From an uncultured Mitsuokella sp. (GTDB taxonomy: Bacteria; Bacillota; Negativicutes; Selenomonadales; Selenomonadaceae): a stretch of DNA of 13,262 nt. The position numbers and the translations under genes were made by a program. Location of the stretch: assembly GCA_900770895.1 (NCBI GenBank), contig CAAGMF010000006.1:1-13262 (forward strand), written 5' to 3'. The notes beneath the pieces are model-generated. The model saw only the letters and a list, made by a program, of their open reading frames with translations. It searched no databases and was not told the DNA's origin. Positions 6,678 through 13,262 of the stretch are shown here, piece after piece (position 1 is the first letter of the stretch; each line of letters opens with the position of its first letter).

Positions 6678-6686
6678 ATTCTAACA
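6678..6686 (-). promoter_or_regulatory. murA: Probable murA promoter (extended -10)
   Basis: On the minus strand TGTTAGAAT gives a 5/6 -10 with TGn extension. TAGACT, 16 bases further upstream, is a weak -35. It lies in the 99-base gap between the S55 gene and murA and would allow murA to be made independently. Confidence 0.45.
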
Positions 6687-6734
6687 GACATCATTCACTA
6701 GTCTACTATGAAATTCCAAGAAGTCAAGCCTTCC

Positions 6735-8819
6735 TTATTTCTCTACGATCTGCAGCGAAGTGTGTATGACATTATCTATGATGTATTTCGTCTCGAATTT
6801 CGTCTCGCCCGACTTCTTTTCTTTATTCACGCCAAGGAGATTGACCTTGCGCGGCTGCCTGGCCTGCTTGTTGGCCGCCTTGAGCGCCTCGCGGGCCAGC
6901 TTGGCCTGCTGCTGCTCAGTCAGCACGACCGGCGTCGGAGCTATGACGATATCATTGCTACGACCGGAGTTCTTGAGCTTGTCGAGCTGTTCCTCCGTCG
7001 TCAGCTGCTTCGTGTCATCCGCTGCGACAGCTACTCCCGTCTGCTGGAGCAGCTGCATCGCCGTGATCGGCACGAGGCTGCCGCCGCGCACATCGAGGGC
7101 CAGCTTGCCGGCCGGCTGATTCTTCGGCACCGTGAACGGTATCATGAGCGTCTGCTTATCTGCGCGATATGGCTTGATCGTCGTCTTGAAGTTGACGGTA
7201 TCGCCCGGCTTGACACTGGACTTGTCCGGTATAGCCGACAGGAGCGTGGCTGTCTTGCGTCCGGAATTGAGCGTGACATCCACCTGCACATCGATGATAT
7301 CCGATTCCTTGTCCGTATTGGAGCAGATGATATTCATGGCCTGCATCAGCTCGCTGACAGCGATCTGGCCGACATCAGCTGTGTTGTAGAACATGTTGCT
7401 GCGCACGAATTTGCCATCCTTTACGGCATTCGTGCGGATCGTGAACTGCAGGTTCGCCGTGCTGGCACTGAGATCGTCCGCCGTGCGGCTCATCGCTGCA
7501 TAGGCGATACCGCCGGACAGCTGGGACAGGAAATCCTCATCATAGGCGATGCGCGCGCCGAAATTCTCATCCCGGCCGAGCGAATTATCCTTGATGTGCA
7601 CTTTGATCGGCACGACTGACGGGAAATCACCGAGCGTTCCGGCGATGCCGGTCTCACGGTCCTGCGAGATGCGTCCGATGATATGGCCGATCGTTGCGAC
7701 CTTCATACCGAGACTCTGGCCGCTGATCGTGCCGATGATCTTCGCATCGGTCATGAAATAGTTCACATTGCCGCGATGCAGGAACGGATGACCGAACGCA
7801 AGGATGCGCTTGCCATCGACGGCCGTTACCGTCCCTGTCGCTCCTACTGAGAAATCTCCGTAGCAGGCAGCCACTCCGACCGCAGCTCCCGGCAGCAGCG
7901 AGGCATCATAGTCCGTATCGGAGCCGTCCCCGCTCGCGACGCCGCCCATGGGCAGGAAATCATACTTGCCATTCGGGTCCATCGTCTTCTTCATGAAGGC
8001 GAGACCGGCACTATCGAAGCCCGACAGGAACAGCTTGGCCTTCGGCTCAGCCTGAGCCTTGGCAGCGTCTGCCGCTGGTTTCGCCGCCTTGTCATTTTCA
8101 GACGGCTTCGCTTCCGTCTTCTTGTCTGGAGACTTCTGGTCGGACTGGGCCTTATCACCCTTTGACTCCGCTGCGCTTTCTGCCTTGTCTTTCTGATCTT
8201 CCTGCTTGTATTTCGCCTTTATCTTAGCCAGCTCGTCATCAATCTTGCTGGCCGTAGCGGCATCGATGGCTGGCACCTGGCCAGCCGTATCGGCCGTTTT
8301 CTGAGCCTCAGCCGCTGCTTTCTTCTTAGCCTCTTCCTCCGCTTTCTTGCGGTCAGCCAGATATTTCTTATAGTCAAAGCTGCGGATGCGCGTCTTGTTC
8401 TTGCGGTCCGGCATCTGCCACAGGGGCAGCATATCCTCGATCGGAGTGATGAAGAACGTATACGGCGTCATATCCTTGATACCGGCTGACAGGGCTCCTA
8501 TGAGCTTGCCATCGATATATACCGGACTGCCACTCATGCCCTGCAGTACGCCGCCAGCCGCACGCACGACCGGCCCCGAGGCCTTGGCCATGATCATGCG
8601 ATCTGAGCCCTTGTCATTATCGACATTGCCGACGATTTCGACATCGAACTGCTTGATCTCCCCCGAGGCATCGACCACGGTATGGGCGGTCCCCTGAGCT
8701 CCCGGCTCGACCTCGCTATAGGACATGATCGGCTCCATCGCCGCTGCTGTGCCCCCGTATGAACCGAGCAGAGACACCGCCATCCCTATAGCGACGATTT
8801 TCTTCAAATATTTACGCAA
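6735..8819 (-). CDS. SpoIVB-like S55 peptidase-domain exported protein
   Basis: A 694-residue secreted or envelope protein. MRKYLKKIVAIGMAVSLLGS, ending in TAAA, is a clear signal peptide, with cleavage probably near residue 27. Mature N-terminus: a beta-rich S55 start (EVEPGAQGT..FDVEIVGNV, 36-66), then GGVLQGMSGSPVYIDGKLIG (89-108), whose Ser96 matches the SpoIVB nucleophile, then TPIEDML (125-131). A Lys/Ala/Glu-rich low-complexity segment (about 150-262) follows. The second conserved block has AFGHPFLHRGNVNYFMTDAK (341-360) and RISQDRETGIAGTLG (383-397). The C-terminal third (about 420-694) looks beta-rich and ends in a basic tail. In B. subtilis SpoIVB the His precedes the Ser; here GMSGSP comes first, as I recall for other non-sporulation S55 proteins. 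Start is TTG at 8819, with GAGGTG 6 bases upstream; the frame stays open to 8864 but that would put residues before the signal peptide. The role is probably in the envelope rather than sigma-K signalling. Confidence 0.8.
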   Translation of the reverse strand: MRKYLKKIVAIGMAVSLLGSYGGTAAAMEPIMSYSEVEPGAQGTAHTVVDASGEIKQFDVEIVGNVDNDKGSDRMIMAKASGPVVRAAGGVLQGMSGSPVYIDGKLIGALSAGIKDMTPYTFFITPIEDMLPLWQMPDRKNKTRIRSFDYKKYLADRKKAEEEAKKKAAAEAQKTADTAGQVPAIDAATASKIDDELAKIKAKYKQEDQKDKAESAAESKGDKAQSDQKSPDKKTEAKPSENDKAAKPAADAAKAQAEPKAKLFLSGFDSAGLAFMKKTMDPNGKYDFLPMGGVASGDGSDTDYDASLLPGAAVGVAACYGDFSVGATGTVTAVDGKRILAFGHPFLHRGNVNYFMTDAKIIGTISGQSLGMKVATIGHIIGRISQDRETGIAGTLGDFPSVVPIKVHIKDNSLGRDENFGARIAYDEDFLSQLSGGIAYAAMSRTADDLSASTANLQFTIRTNAVKDGKFVRSNMFYNTADVGQIAVSELMQAMNIICSNTDKESDIIDVQVDVTLNSGRKTATLLSAIPDKSSVKPGDTVNFKTTIKPYRADKQTLMIPFTVPKNQPAGKLALDVRGGSLVPITAMQLLQQTGVAVAADDTKQLTTEEQLDKLKNSGRSNDIVIAPTPVVLTEQQQAKLAREALKAANKQARQPRKVNLLGVNKEKKSGETKFETKYIIDNVIHTSLQIVEK

Positions 8820-8881
8820 AGGATTCACCTCATAATCAGGCCGTATGCCTGACAAGCTGACCAAAATATTCCATGTTTAGT

Positions 8882-8890
8882 ATTATACCA
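8882..8890 (-). promoter_or_regulatory. Extended -10 promoter of the S55 peptidase gene
   Basis: On the minus strand TGGTATAAT is a consensus -10 with TGn extension; the -35 region is poor. The predicted start near 8875 gives a leader of about 56 bases. No clear intrinsic terminator for the preceding glycosidase gene is visible in this 132-base gap; only a short G+C inverted repeat overlaps its stop codon. Confidence 0.55.
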
Positions 8891-8951
8891 CACACAGTCT
8901 GCAAAAACCTGCTATTCAGGAAAAAGTATGCCTGCTGCTTCGCGTGATCGA

Positions 8952-10454
8952 TCAGCGCGGCAACAATACCAGAGCAGAACCGACCGGCCGCTCATGACCG
9001 TCCGACGGTGAATTCAGTATCTTGCCCCCGAGCACGAGCTCGCTCGAGCCGCCACCATCGAAATTGATGGCGTCACGCGCCCCGAACTTGCGCAGCAGCT
9101 CGGCCCACTCGGTGAGCGTCAGACCGACGCTGTGCGACTGCCGGCCATCGACGACGCCGAACAGATAGTTGCCATTATCGAGCACTGCGAAGGCGCTGCG
9201 CGGTGCCCGGCCATAGCGGATATCGCCGGGGAACTGTTCCTCAGCGACTGTCACATTGACCTTGTCATTCTCGACGAGGCGCGGTCCGGCCCCTATGATA
9301 TCGCGGGCCTCATCCCAGGGATGCCCCAGCTCCTGCGTGATGCTGGCCTTGTCACCGACCTGGACTCCGGCAAAAGCATCTGCAACTTTGCCATGAACGG
9401 AAATCACGCAGTCACCATCGCCCGTCGGGATTGGCGAATCATTCGTGCGTATGTCCGTAACCCGGCCATTGCGCACGACATACTCACGACCGTATTCATT
9501 CGTTCCGGTCGTCTTGCCGTACCATTTATTGTAGATGACGAGTTCATCCGCGCCGCGCTCGCAGTCGACGCCGCCGACCGGCTGCGTCACATTGCCGAGC
9601 GTCACGCTGCCCGTATAGGTCCCACGCCCCCAGACGAGACGGCCATCCGGCATGATGCCCACAGCCGAGCGGTTGTAGTATGTAGTACCGCACACGAGAC
9701 CGTTGATTTTCAATATGCCGATGATATCGCCATCAGGTGCGAAATAATTTGCATTTATGGCTGCTACGGCCTGCGTGCGGTCGGAGATACCGGAGACACT
9801 CTGCCGTCCGGGCACCTGTCCCCGGGCCAGTTCGGGCATAATCGTATATTTGCTGGCATCAGCCTCGACGAAATAGGCCGTCACCTTGCCGGCAGCATTC
9901 CAATATATGTACGTCTTCTTCGCGATGCCCGGCGCTGCGATCTCTGTATAGAGCCCGTCAAAATCCTGCTGCGATAAGCCCTCAGCTCCGGTCTCCGCCT
10001 GAGCAGCTGGCTGCTGCTTCGTCTGCTCGGCAGGCTTTTGAGATGCGGCAGACTGCGTCGGCACGATATCTACGAATATGCGTGCCGGCTTGGCGGCCCG
10101 CCCGGCTTTCGCCCGGAATCCATCGCGGAGCTTGAACGTGACGAGGAAATGCCCCTTGCTCTCGCTGTAGGATACGCTGGCAATGCGCTGGGAATGTATG
10201 GATAGTTTCTTAAAATTCTTAGCAGCCGCGCTGTCCGTCAGGTCAAGCGTCACGACGCGGCCATCAGACGCCGTAGTCAGGCGATAGGGACTGAGCTCCG
10301 AGAGATCCAGCACGACGCGGTCATGCGTCTCGCCGCTATGCACGCGTACATCATTCACCTCAGCCGCCCAGGCAGCCGGCATAAAGCCGATAGAAATGGC
10401 TAATGCCAATCCAGCTGCACGACCAGCCCATTTCGCGAAAAATCTGCCTTTCAT
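8952..10454 (-). CDS. Exported phosphodiester glycosidase (NAGPA) with AMIN domain
   Basis: A 500-residue exported protein. Residues 1-30 are a signal peptide ending AAWA. Residues about 31-132 match an AMIN domain (VNDVRVHSGETHDRVVLDLS.. through RIFVDIV), a beta-sandwich found in AmiC and secretins that targets proteins to peptidoglycan or the septum. A Gln/Ala-rich linker (about 133-160) leads to a C-terminal phosphodiester glycosidase domain. Its marks are AVAAINANYF (229-238), GAGPRLVE (388-395), RAPRSAF (416-422) and NFDGGGSSELVLGG (464-477). Human NAGPA of this fold removes GlcNAc from a phosphodiester, and bacterial members are linked to exopolysaccharide or cell-wall sugar phosphates. 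Start ATG at 10454 with AAGGAAG 9 bases upstream. It lies divergently from the HPr-LDH gene and upstream of two further envelope genes. Domain calls are firm; the natural substrate is unknown. Confidence 0.87.
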   Translation of the reverse strand: MKGRFFAKWAGRAAGLALAISIGFMPAAWAAEVNDVRVHSGETHDRVVLDLSELSPYRLTTASDGRVVTLDLTDSAAAKNFKKLSIHSQRIASVSYSESKGHFLVTFKLRDGFRAKAGRAAKPARIFVDIVPTQSAASQKPAEQTKQQPAAQAETGAEGLSQQDFDGLYTEIAAPGIAKKTYIYWNAAGKVTAYFVEADASKYTIMPELARGQVPGRQSVSGISDRTQAVAAINANYFAPDGDIIGILKINGLVCGTTYYNRSAVGIMPDGRLVWGRGTYTGSVTLGNVTQPVGGVDCERGADELVIYNKWYGKTTGTNEYGREYVVRNGRVTDIRTNDSPIPTGDGDCVISVHGKVADAFAGVQVGDKASITQELGHPWDEARDIIGAGPRLVENDKVNVTVAEEQFPGDIRYGRAPRSAFAVLDNGNYLFGVVDGRQSHSVGLTLTEWAELLRKFGARDAINFDGGGSSELVLGGKILNSPSDGHERPVGSALVLLPR

Positions 10455-10531
10455 GGATGCTTACTTCCTTAATACAAAGAGTTACCTGTAGGTCCCAGAA
10501 AAAGAGCGTTCTGCAAACGCGTCTGCCTTCT

Positions 10532-10560
10532 ACTTTACCACGCCAGCCCGCTACGGTCAA
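10532..10560 (-). promoter_or_regulatory. Proximal promoter of the glycosidase gene
   Basis: On the minus strand TTGACC (10555-10560) and TAAAGT (10532-10537) are 17 bases apart, with TGG directly before the -10. The start would be near 10525, about 70 bases before the ATG. Confidence 0.5.
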
Positions 10561-10610
10561 ATATGCTTCTGATTTCCGCCAATATCATCAAAATACCTTC
10601 AAAAAATTCC

Positions 10611-10619
10611 ATTATAGCA
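10611..10619 (-). promoter_or_regulatory. Distal extended -10 promoter of the glycosidase gene
   Basis: On the minus strand TGCTATAAT is a perfect -10 with TGn extension and no strong -35. It directly abuts the -35 of the divergent HPr-LDH promoter (10620-10625), so RNA polymerases at the two sites should interfere. The leader would be about 150 bases. Confidence 0.5.
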
Positions 10620-10648
10620 TTGATTTACTCTAGCACTCGGCTTATAAT
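10620..10648 (+). promoter_or_regulatory. Promoter of the HPr-lactate dehydrogenase gene
   Basis: TTGATT (10620-10625) and TATAAT (10643-10648) are separated by exactly 17 bases. The start is expected near 10655, giving a leader of about 50 bases that ends in a strong AGGAGG site. I see no convincing redox-regulator (Rex) palindrome by eye. Confidence 0.8.
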
Positions 10649-10704
10649 TCTTTTAGGGATATTTTGAAAAGGGCAGATCGCTGCTATTTAGGAGGATTAA
10701 GCAA

Positions 10705-12003
10705 ATGAAACAAATTCAGGTAGAAGTAAAATGCTCACTCGGAATCCATGCTCGTCCGGCTGCGCTCATCGCTCAGGCCTGCACGAATCTGAAATCGTCT
10801 GTCACCCTGGAGACAGCTAATGAGACCGCTCAGGGCAACAATGTACTGGAAATCCTGGCTCTCCATGCGACGAAGGGCACGAAGCTGACCATCACCGTTG
10901 ATGGACCTGATGAAGATACCGCCATCGAGAAAATCCAGGAAGTTTTCGATGCTATGGGCCCGAAGGACAAGAAGGTTCCTGTTCTGAAGGTAGCTTTCTT
11001 CGGCACGAAGGATTATGACCGTCTTTACTTCAGCGAGCTCGCCAAGGACAAGGGCGAGGGCACCTATAATGTCGACATCAAATACTTCAGCAGCCGTCTG
11101 ACCTCTGAGACTGCTCATCTCGCCAACGGCTACGATGCAGTCTGCATCTTCGTCAATGACGAGGCTCCGCGCAATGTCATCGAGCAGCTGCATGATGGTG
11201 GCGTCCGCCTGATCCTCCTGCGCTGCGCCGGCTTCAACAATGTCGATAAGAAAGCCGCCGCTGAGTATGGCATCACCGTGCTGCGCGTACCTGCCTACTC
11301 CCCGTACGCGGTGGCTGAGCATGCCATGGCGACCATCCAGGCAGCCAACCGTCGTCTCCACAAGGCTTACAACAAGGTCAAGGACAACAATTTCGACCTC
11401 ACCGGCCTGCTCGGCGTCGACCTCCACAACAAGGTTGCCGGCATCCTCGGCACCGGCCGCATCGGCCAGTGCATGGCCCGCATCTGTAAAGGCTACGGCA
11501 TGACCGTCATCGGCTGGGATGCTTTCCCGAACAAGAAGCTCGAGGAAGATGGCCTGCTGACCTATGCCTCGAAGGAAGATGTCCTGCGCAAGGCTGACCT
11601 CATCTCCATCCATGCTCCGCTCATCATGGGCGAGGGCGGCACCTATCATCTCATTGACGAGAAGGCCATTTCGCTCATGAAAGATGATGCGATGCTCGTC
11701 AACGCTGCCCGCGGCGGACTCGTCGATACCGAGGCCCTCATCGCTGCTATGAAGAAAGGCAAGTTCCATGCCGTCGCACTCGATGTATATGAGGGCGAGG
11801 ATGCGAATGTCTACACCGACCACAGCGCGGATGTGCCGACCGAGGATATCACGGGCCGTCTGCTCATGTTCCCGCAGCTCATCCTCACGAGCCATCAGGC
11901 CTTCTTCACGCGCGAGGCTCTGCAGGCCATTGCCGCCGTCACGATGGAGAACGCCCGCAACTTCAACGAGGGTTGCCCGCTCGGTGCTGCCGAAGTGAAG
12001 TAA
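10705..12003 (+). CDS. HPr phosphocarrier domain fused to D-lactate dehydrogenase
   Basis: A single 432-residue frame with two complete enzymes-worth of sequence. Residues 1-86 are an HPr domain: CSLGIHARPAALIAQ (10-24) holds the phosphorylatable His15 and Arg17, and LTITVDGPDE (61-70) is the usual late strand. The regulatory Ser46 position is Asn46 (GNNVLEIL). After a short linker (GPKDKKVP, 85-92), residues 93-432 are an LdhA-type D-2-hydroxyacid dehydrogenase. It has CIFVNDEAPRNV (147-158), LRCAGFNNVD (172-181), VAEHAM (203-208), the NAD site GTGRIG (249-254) with Asp272 at the end of strand two, Arg336 in NAARGGLVD, the Glu of DVYEGE (360-365) and His397 in TSHQAFFT. It should reduce pyruvate to D-lactate with NADH, while the HPr part could accept phosphate from enzyme I. 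The ATG at 10705 has AGGAGG 9 bases upstream. The promoter is strong and the codon choice narrow, suggesting high expression. The two domains are continuous with no stop or frameshift. Confidence 0.95.
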   Translation: MKQIQVEVKCSLGIHARPAALIAQACTNLKSSVTLETANETAQGNNVLEILALHATKGTKLTITVDGPDEDTAIEKIQEVFDAMGPKDKKVPVLKVAFFGTKDYDRLYFSELAKDKGEGTYNVDIKYFSSRLTSETAHLANGYDAVCIFVNDEAPRNVIEQLHDGGVRLILLRCAGFNNVDKKAAAEYGITVLRVPAYSPYAVAEHAMATIQAANRRLHKAYNKVKDNNFDLTGLLGVDLHNKVAGILGTGRIGQCMARICKGYGMTVIGWDAFPNKKLEEDGLLTYASKEDVLRKADLISIHAPLIMGEGGTYHLIDEKAISLMKDDAMLVNAARGGLVDTEALIAAMKKGKFHAVALDVYEGEDANVYTDHSADVPTEDITGRLLMFPQLILTSHQAFFTREALQAIAAVTMENARNFNEGCPLGAAEVK

Positions 12004-12034
12004 TAATAGCAGAGATACTGCTTCTATAACATAG

Positions 12035-12078
12035 AGAGGCTGCCGCAAGCGTTAGTGCCTGCGGCAGCCTCTTATTTA
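12035..12078 (+). terminator. Intrinsic terminator of the HPr-LDH gene
   Basis: AGAGGCTGCCGCA (12035-12047) and TGCGGCAGCCTCT (12060-12072) form a perfect 13-bp stem with a 12-base loop, followed by the moderately T-rich TATTTAT. It begins about 30 bases after the stop codon. Confidence 0.88.
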
Positions 12079-12142
12079 TGAACGGGTCGTAACCGATATA
12101 CCTGCCGGCATCTGAAATACAGATATCTACTTTGCTAAAGCA

Positions 12143-12337
12143 GCGACAGGCATGATTCCGAAATGGAGCGTCGTGCTTTGGCGTCAAGAAAGGAAATTTT
12201 TCCCTATCAAGCAATCCCGCGGAAAGTACTTTCGTTCAAGCGTAGCGCGTTTAAGTACTTTCAAGGGACCTATTCATTGGGAAAAATTTGCTTTTAGCCA
12301 AACCACAATAGCGAAATGAAGGAACCATGCCTGTCGC
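12143..12337. repeat. 195-bp imperfect inverted repeat, MITE-like or hairpin RNA
   Basis: The two arms face each other. The outer ends GCGACAGGCATGATTCC (12143-12159) and GGAACCATGCCTGTCGC (12321-12337) match at 16 of 17 positions. Further in, CTTTGGC pairs with GCCAAA. AAATTTTTCCC (12194-12204) matches GGGAAAAATTT (12279-12289) perfectly, and GAAAGTACTT (12222-12231) matches AAGTACTTTC (12253-12262). Between these blocks the arms diverge with small gaps. No transposase frame is inside. It fills the gap between two convergent genes, a common place for miniature inverted-repeat elements, and a transcript would fold into a long interrupted hairpin. Outside it, 12079-12142 and 12338-12389 hold only short hairpins such as TAGGT/ACCTA near 12352-12366. 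Confidence 0.6.
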
Positions 12338-12384
12338 GGTACTACATGCTTAGGTCCGATAACCTAGTATTTTTGCTATAGCCC

Positions 12385-12444
12385 CTTTTTATAAAAATAA
12401 CCGCGGTCCGGAAAAGCTGGGATTGGGCCTTCCGGGCCGCGGTT
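12385..12444 (-). terminator. Intrinsic terminator of the GGGtGRT gene
   Basis: AACCGCGGTCCGGAA (12399-12413) and TTCCGGGCCGCGGTT (12430-12444) pair over 15 positions with one G-U. Read on the minus strand the stem runs into TTATTTTTATAAAAA. It lies about 90 bases after the gene's stop. In the plus direction only TTTATT follows, so its action there is doubtful. Confidence 0.85.
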
Positions 12445-12451
12445 TATTGCA

Positions 12452-12515
12452 TCACCGTGGCTCACTACCGTCAGTAGCTAGCATGATGACGGCAGGCTAG
12501 CGCGGGCCTTGGTGA
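12452..12515 (-). other. Structured 3' untranslated segment of the GGGtGRT gene
   Basis: Between the stop codon and the terminator the sequence can form a small branched fold. TCACC (12452-12456) faces GGTGA (12511-12515), enclosing CCGTCA (12468-12473) with TGACGG (12487-12492). GCTAGC occurs twice (12477-12482 and 12496-12501). No coding frame or known RNA family is recognised, and it may simply be an mRNA 3' end. Confidence 0.25.
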
Positions 12516-12533
12516 CAAATCTCTATGAAGCTA

Positions 12534-13262
12534 TTACTTGTTCAGTGCCTGGTCTACAGCGACAGCCACAGCGACAGTCATGCCGACCATCGGGTTGTTA
12601 CCAGCGCCGATGAGGCCCATCATGTCGACGTGAGCCGGCACGGAGGACGAGCCTGCGAACTGAGCATCGCTGTGCATGCGGCCCATCGTATCGGTCATGC
12701 CGTACGAAGCCGGGCCGGCAGCCATGTTATCCGGATGAAGCGTACGGCCTGTGCCGCCGCCCGAAGCGACCGAGAAATACTTCTTGCCCTTCTCGATGCA
12801 CTCCTTCTTGTAGCAGCCAGCAACCGGATGCTGGAAGCGGGTCGGGTTCGTCGAGTTACCCGTGATGGAGATATCGACATCCTCATGATGCATGATGGCG
12901 ACACCCTCCTGGACGGAGTCAGCGCCATAGCACTTGACCTGCGAACGATCCGGATCGCTGCCGTAGACGATCTGATCTACGATGTTGAGCTTGCCCGTCT
13001 TGTAGTCATAGTCGGTTACGACATAGGTGAAGCCGTTGATGCGGCTGATGATCTGAGCAGCATCCTTGCCGAGGCCGTTCAGGATGACACGCAGCTTGTT
13101 CTTACGAACCTTGTTGGCCGTCTTGGCGATACCGATAGCACCCTCTGCAGCCGCGAAGGACTCGTGGCCGGCGAGGAAGCAGAAGCAGCCAGCCTCCTCC
13201 GAGAGGAGCATAGCGCCGAGGTTGCCGTGGCCGAGACCGACTTTACGATGGTCAGCGACCGA
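12534..13262 (-). CDS. GGGtGRT family protein, C-terminal part
   Basis: The last 242 residues of a protein whose N-terminus lies beyond the right edge; the frame is open to base 13262 and the family is about 330 residues as I remember it. The defining motif GGGTGRT is at residues 168-174 of the visible part, in SVASGGGTGRTLHPDNMAAG. Other conserved-looking blocks are GLGHGNLGAMLLSEEAGCFC (9-28), FLAGHESFAAAEGAIGIAK (29-47), SITGNSTNPTRFQHPVAGCY (132-151) and MMGLIGAGNNPMVGMT (214-229). Cysteines at 26, 28, 111, 150 and 155 could bind metal, but that is a guess. There is no signal peptide or membrane helix in view. An ATG at 13209-13211 is internal, not the start. The biochemical function of the family is not known to me, and the flanking intergenic region gives no clue. 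Confidence 0.88.
   Translation of the reverse strand, partial: SVADHRKVGLGHGNLGAMLLSEEAGCFCFLAGHESFAAAEGAIGIAKTANKVRKNKLRVILNGLGKDAAQIISRINGFTYVVTDYDYKTGKLNIVDQIVYGSDPDRSQVKCYGADSVQEGVAIMHHEDVDISITGNSTNPTRFQHPVAGCYKKECIEKGKKYFSVASGGGTGRTLHPDNMAAGPASYGMTDTMGRMHSDAQFAGSSSVPAHVDMMGLIGAGNNPMVGMTVAVAVAVDQALNK

Noticed and set aside
10735..12048. A 437-codon open frame antisense to the HPr-LDH gene, and similar long antisense frames over murA (5445-6401), the S55 gene (6708-7619) and the glycosidase (9132-9977)
   Set aside because: Each lies opposite a firmly identified gene, lacks a sensible ribosome site, and has an odd residue composition (many His, Arg, Glu and Ile). They follow from the codon usage of the real genes.
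11963..12214. An 83-codon minus-strand frame beginning inside the 195-bp inverted repeat
   Set aside because: It crosses the HPr-LDH terminator and the end of that gene, has no ribosome site I can support, and its N-terminus is just the translated arm of the repeat.
12143..12337. Identification of the long hairpin as 6S RNA
   Set aside because: Length and bubble-containing hairpin shape are compatible, but I could not match the conserved central bubble or find a good promoter, so I kept it as an unclassified repeat.

Overview
The window reads as chromosomal DNA of a GC-rich, anaerobic, diderm Firmicute. A Negativicutes / Selenomonadaceae type (Selenomonas- or Mitsuokella-like) fits best. The reasons are Gram-positive-style signals (strong AGGAGG-type ribosome sites, TTG starts, TTGACA/TATAAT and TGnTATAAT promoters, G+C-rich intrinsic terminators) combined with a fermentative LdhA-type D-lactate dehydrogenase, a SpoIVB-like S55 peptidase, an AMIN-domain envelope protein and a GGGtGRT protein. 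The genus is inferred, not proven. No phage, CRISPR array or complete insertion sequence is visible.

Layout, left to right. (1) 1-293, minus: N-terminus of a cation diffusion facilitator with its extended -10 promoter; behind it lies a possible scrap of an IS transposase. (2) 540-616, minus: tRNA-Arg(CCU) with encoded CCA, a near-consensus promoter and a terminator. Divergent from it, 779-1981, plus: an MdtG-like drug-efflux MFS transporter whose promoter carries a perfect palindrome over the -10. (3) A shared bidirectional terminator, then five minus-strand genes running right to left: phosphodiester glycosidase with AMIN domain (8952-10454), S55 peptidase (6735-8819), murA (5370-6635), an Old Yellow Enzyme-type flavin oxidoreductase (4152-5231) and a short CstA-family transporter (2137-3816). 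Their spacing and individual promoters or terminators suggest mostly separate transcription rather than one operon. (4) 10705-12003, plus: one polypeptide joining a complete HPr phosphocarrier domain to a complete D-lactate dehydrogenase. (5) A convergent gap of about 460 bases holding two terminators and a 195-bp imperfect inverted repeat. (6) 12534-13262, minus: the C-terminal 242 residues of a GGGtGRT-family protein, cut by the window edge.

Two themes stand out. One is carbon flow at pyruvate: a CstA-family transporter (family members import pyruvate or peptides) and a lactate dehydrogenase carrying its own HPr domain. The HPr part keeps His15 and Arg17 but has Asn where the regulatory Ser46 normally sits, so it may sense PTS/PEP state without answering to HPr kinase. 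The other is the envelope: MurA, an exported S55 peptidase and an exported phosphodiester glycosidase lie side by side.

The most unusual signals are the HPr-LDH fusion, the structured attenuator-like leader and clustered palindromes upstream of cstA, and the inverted repeat at 12143-12337.
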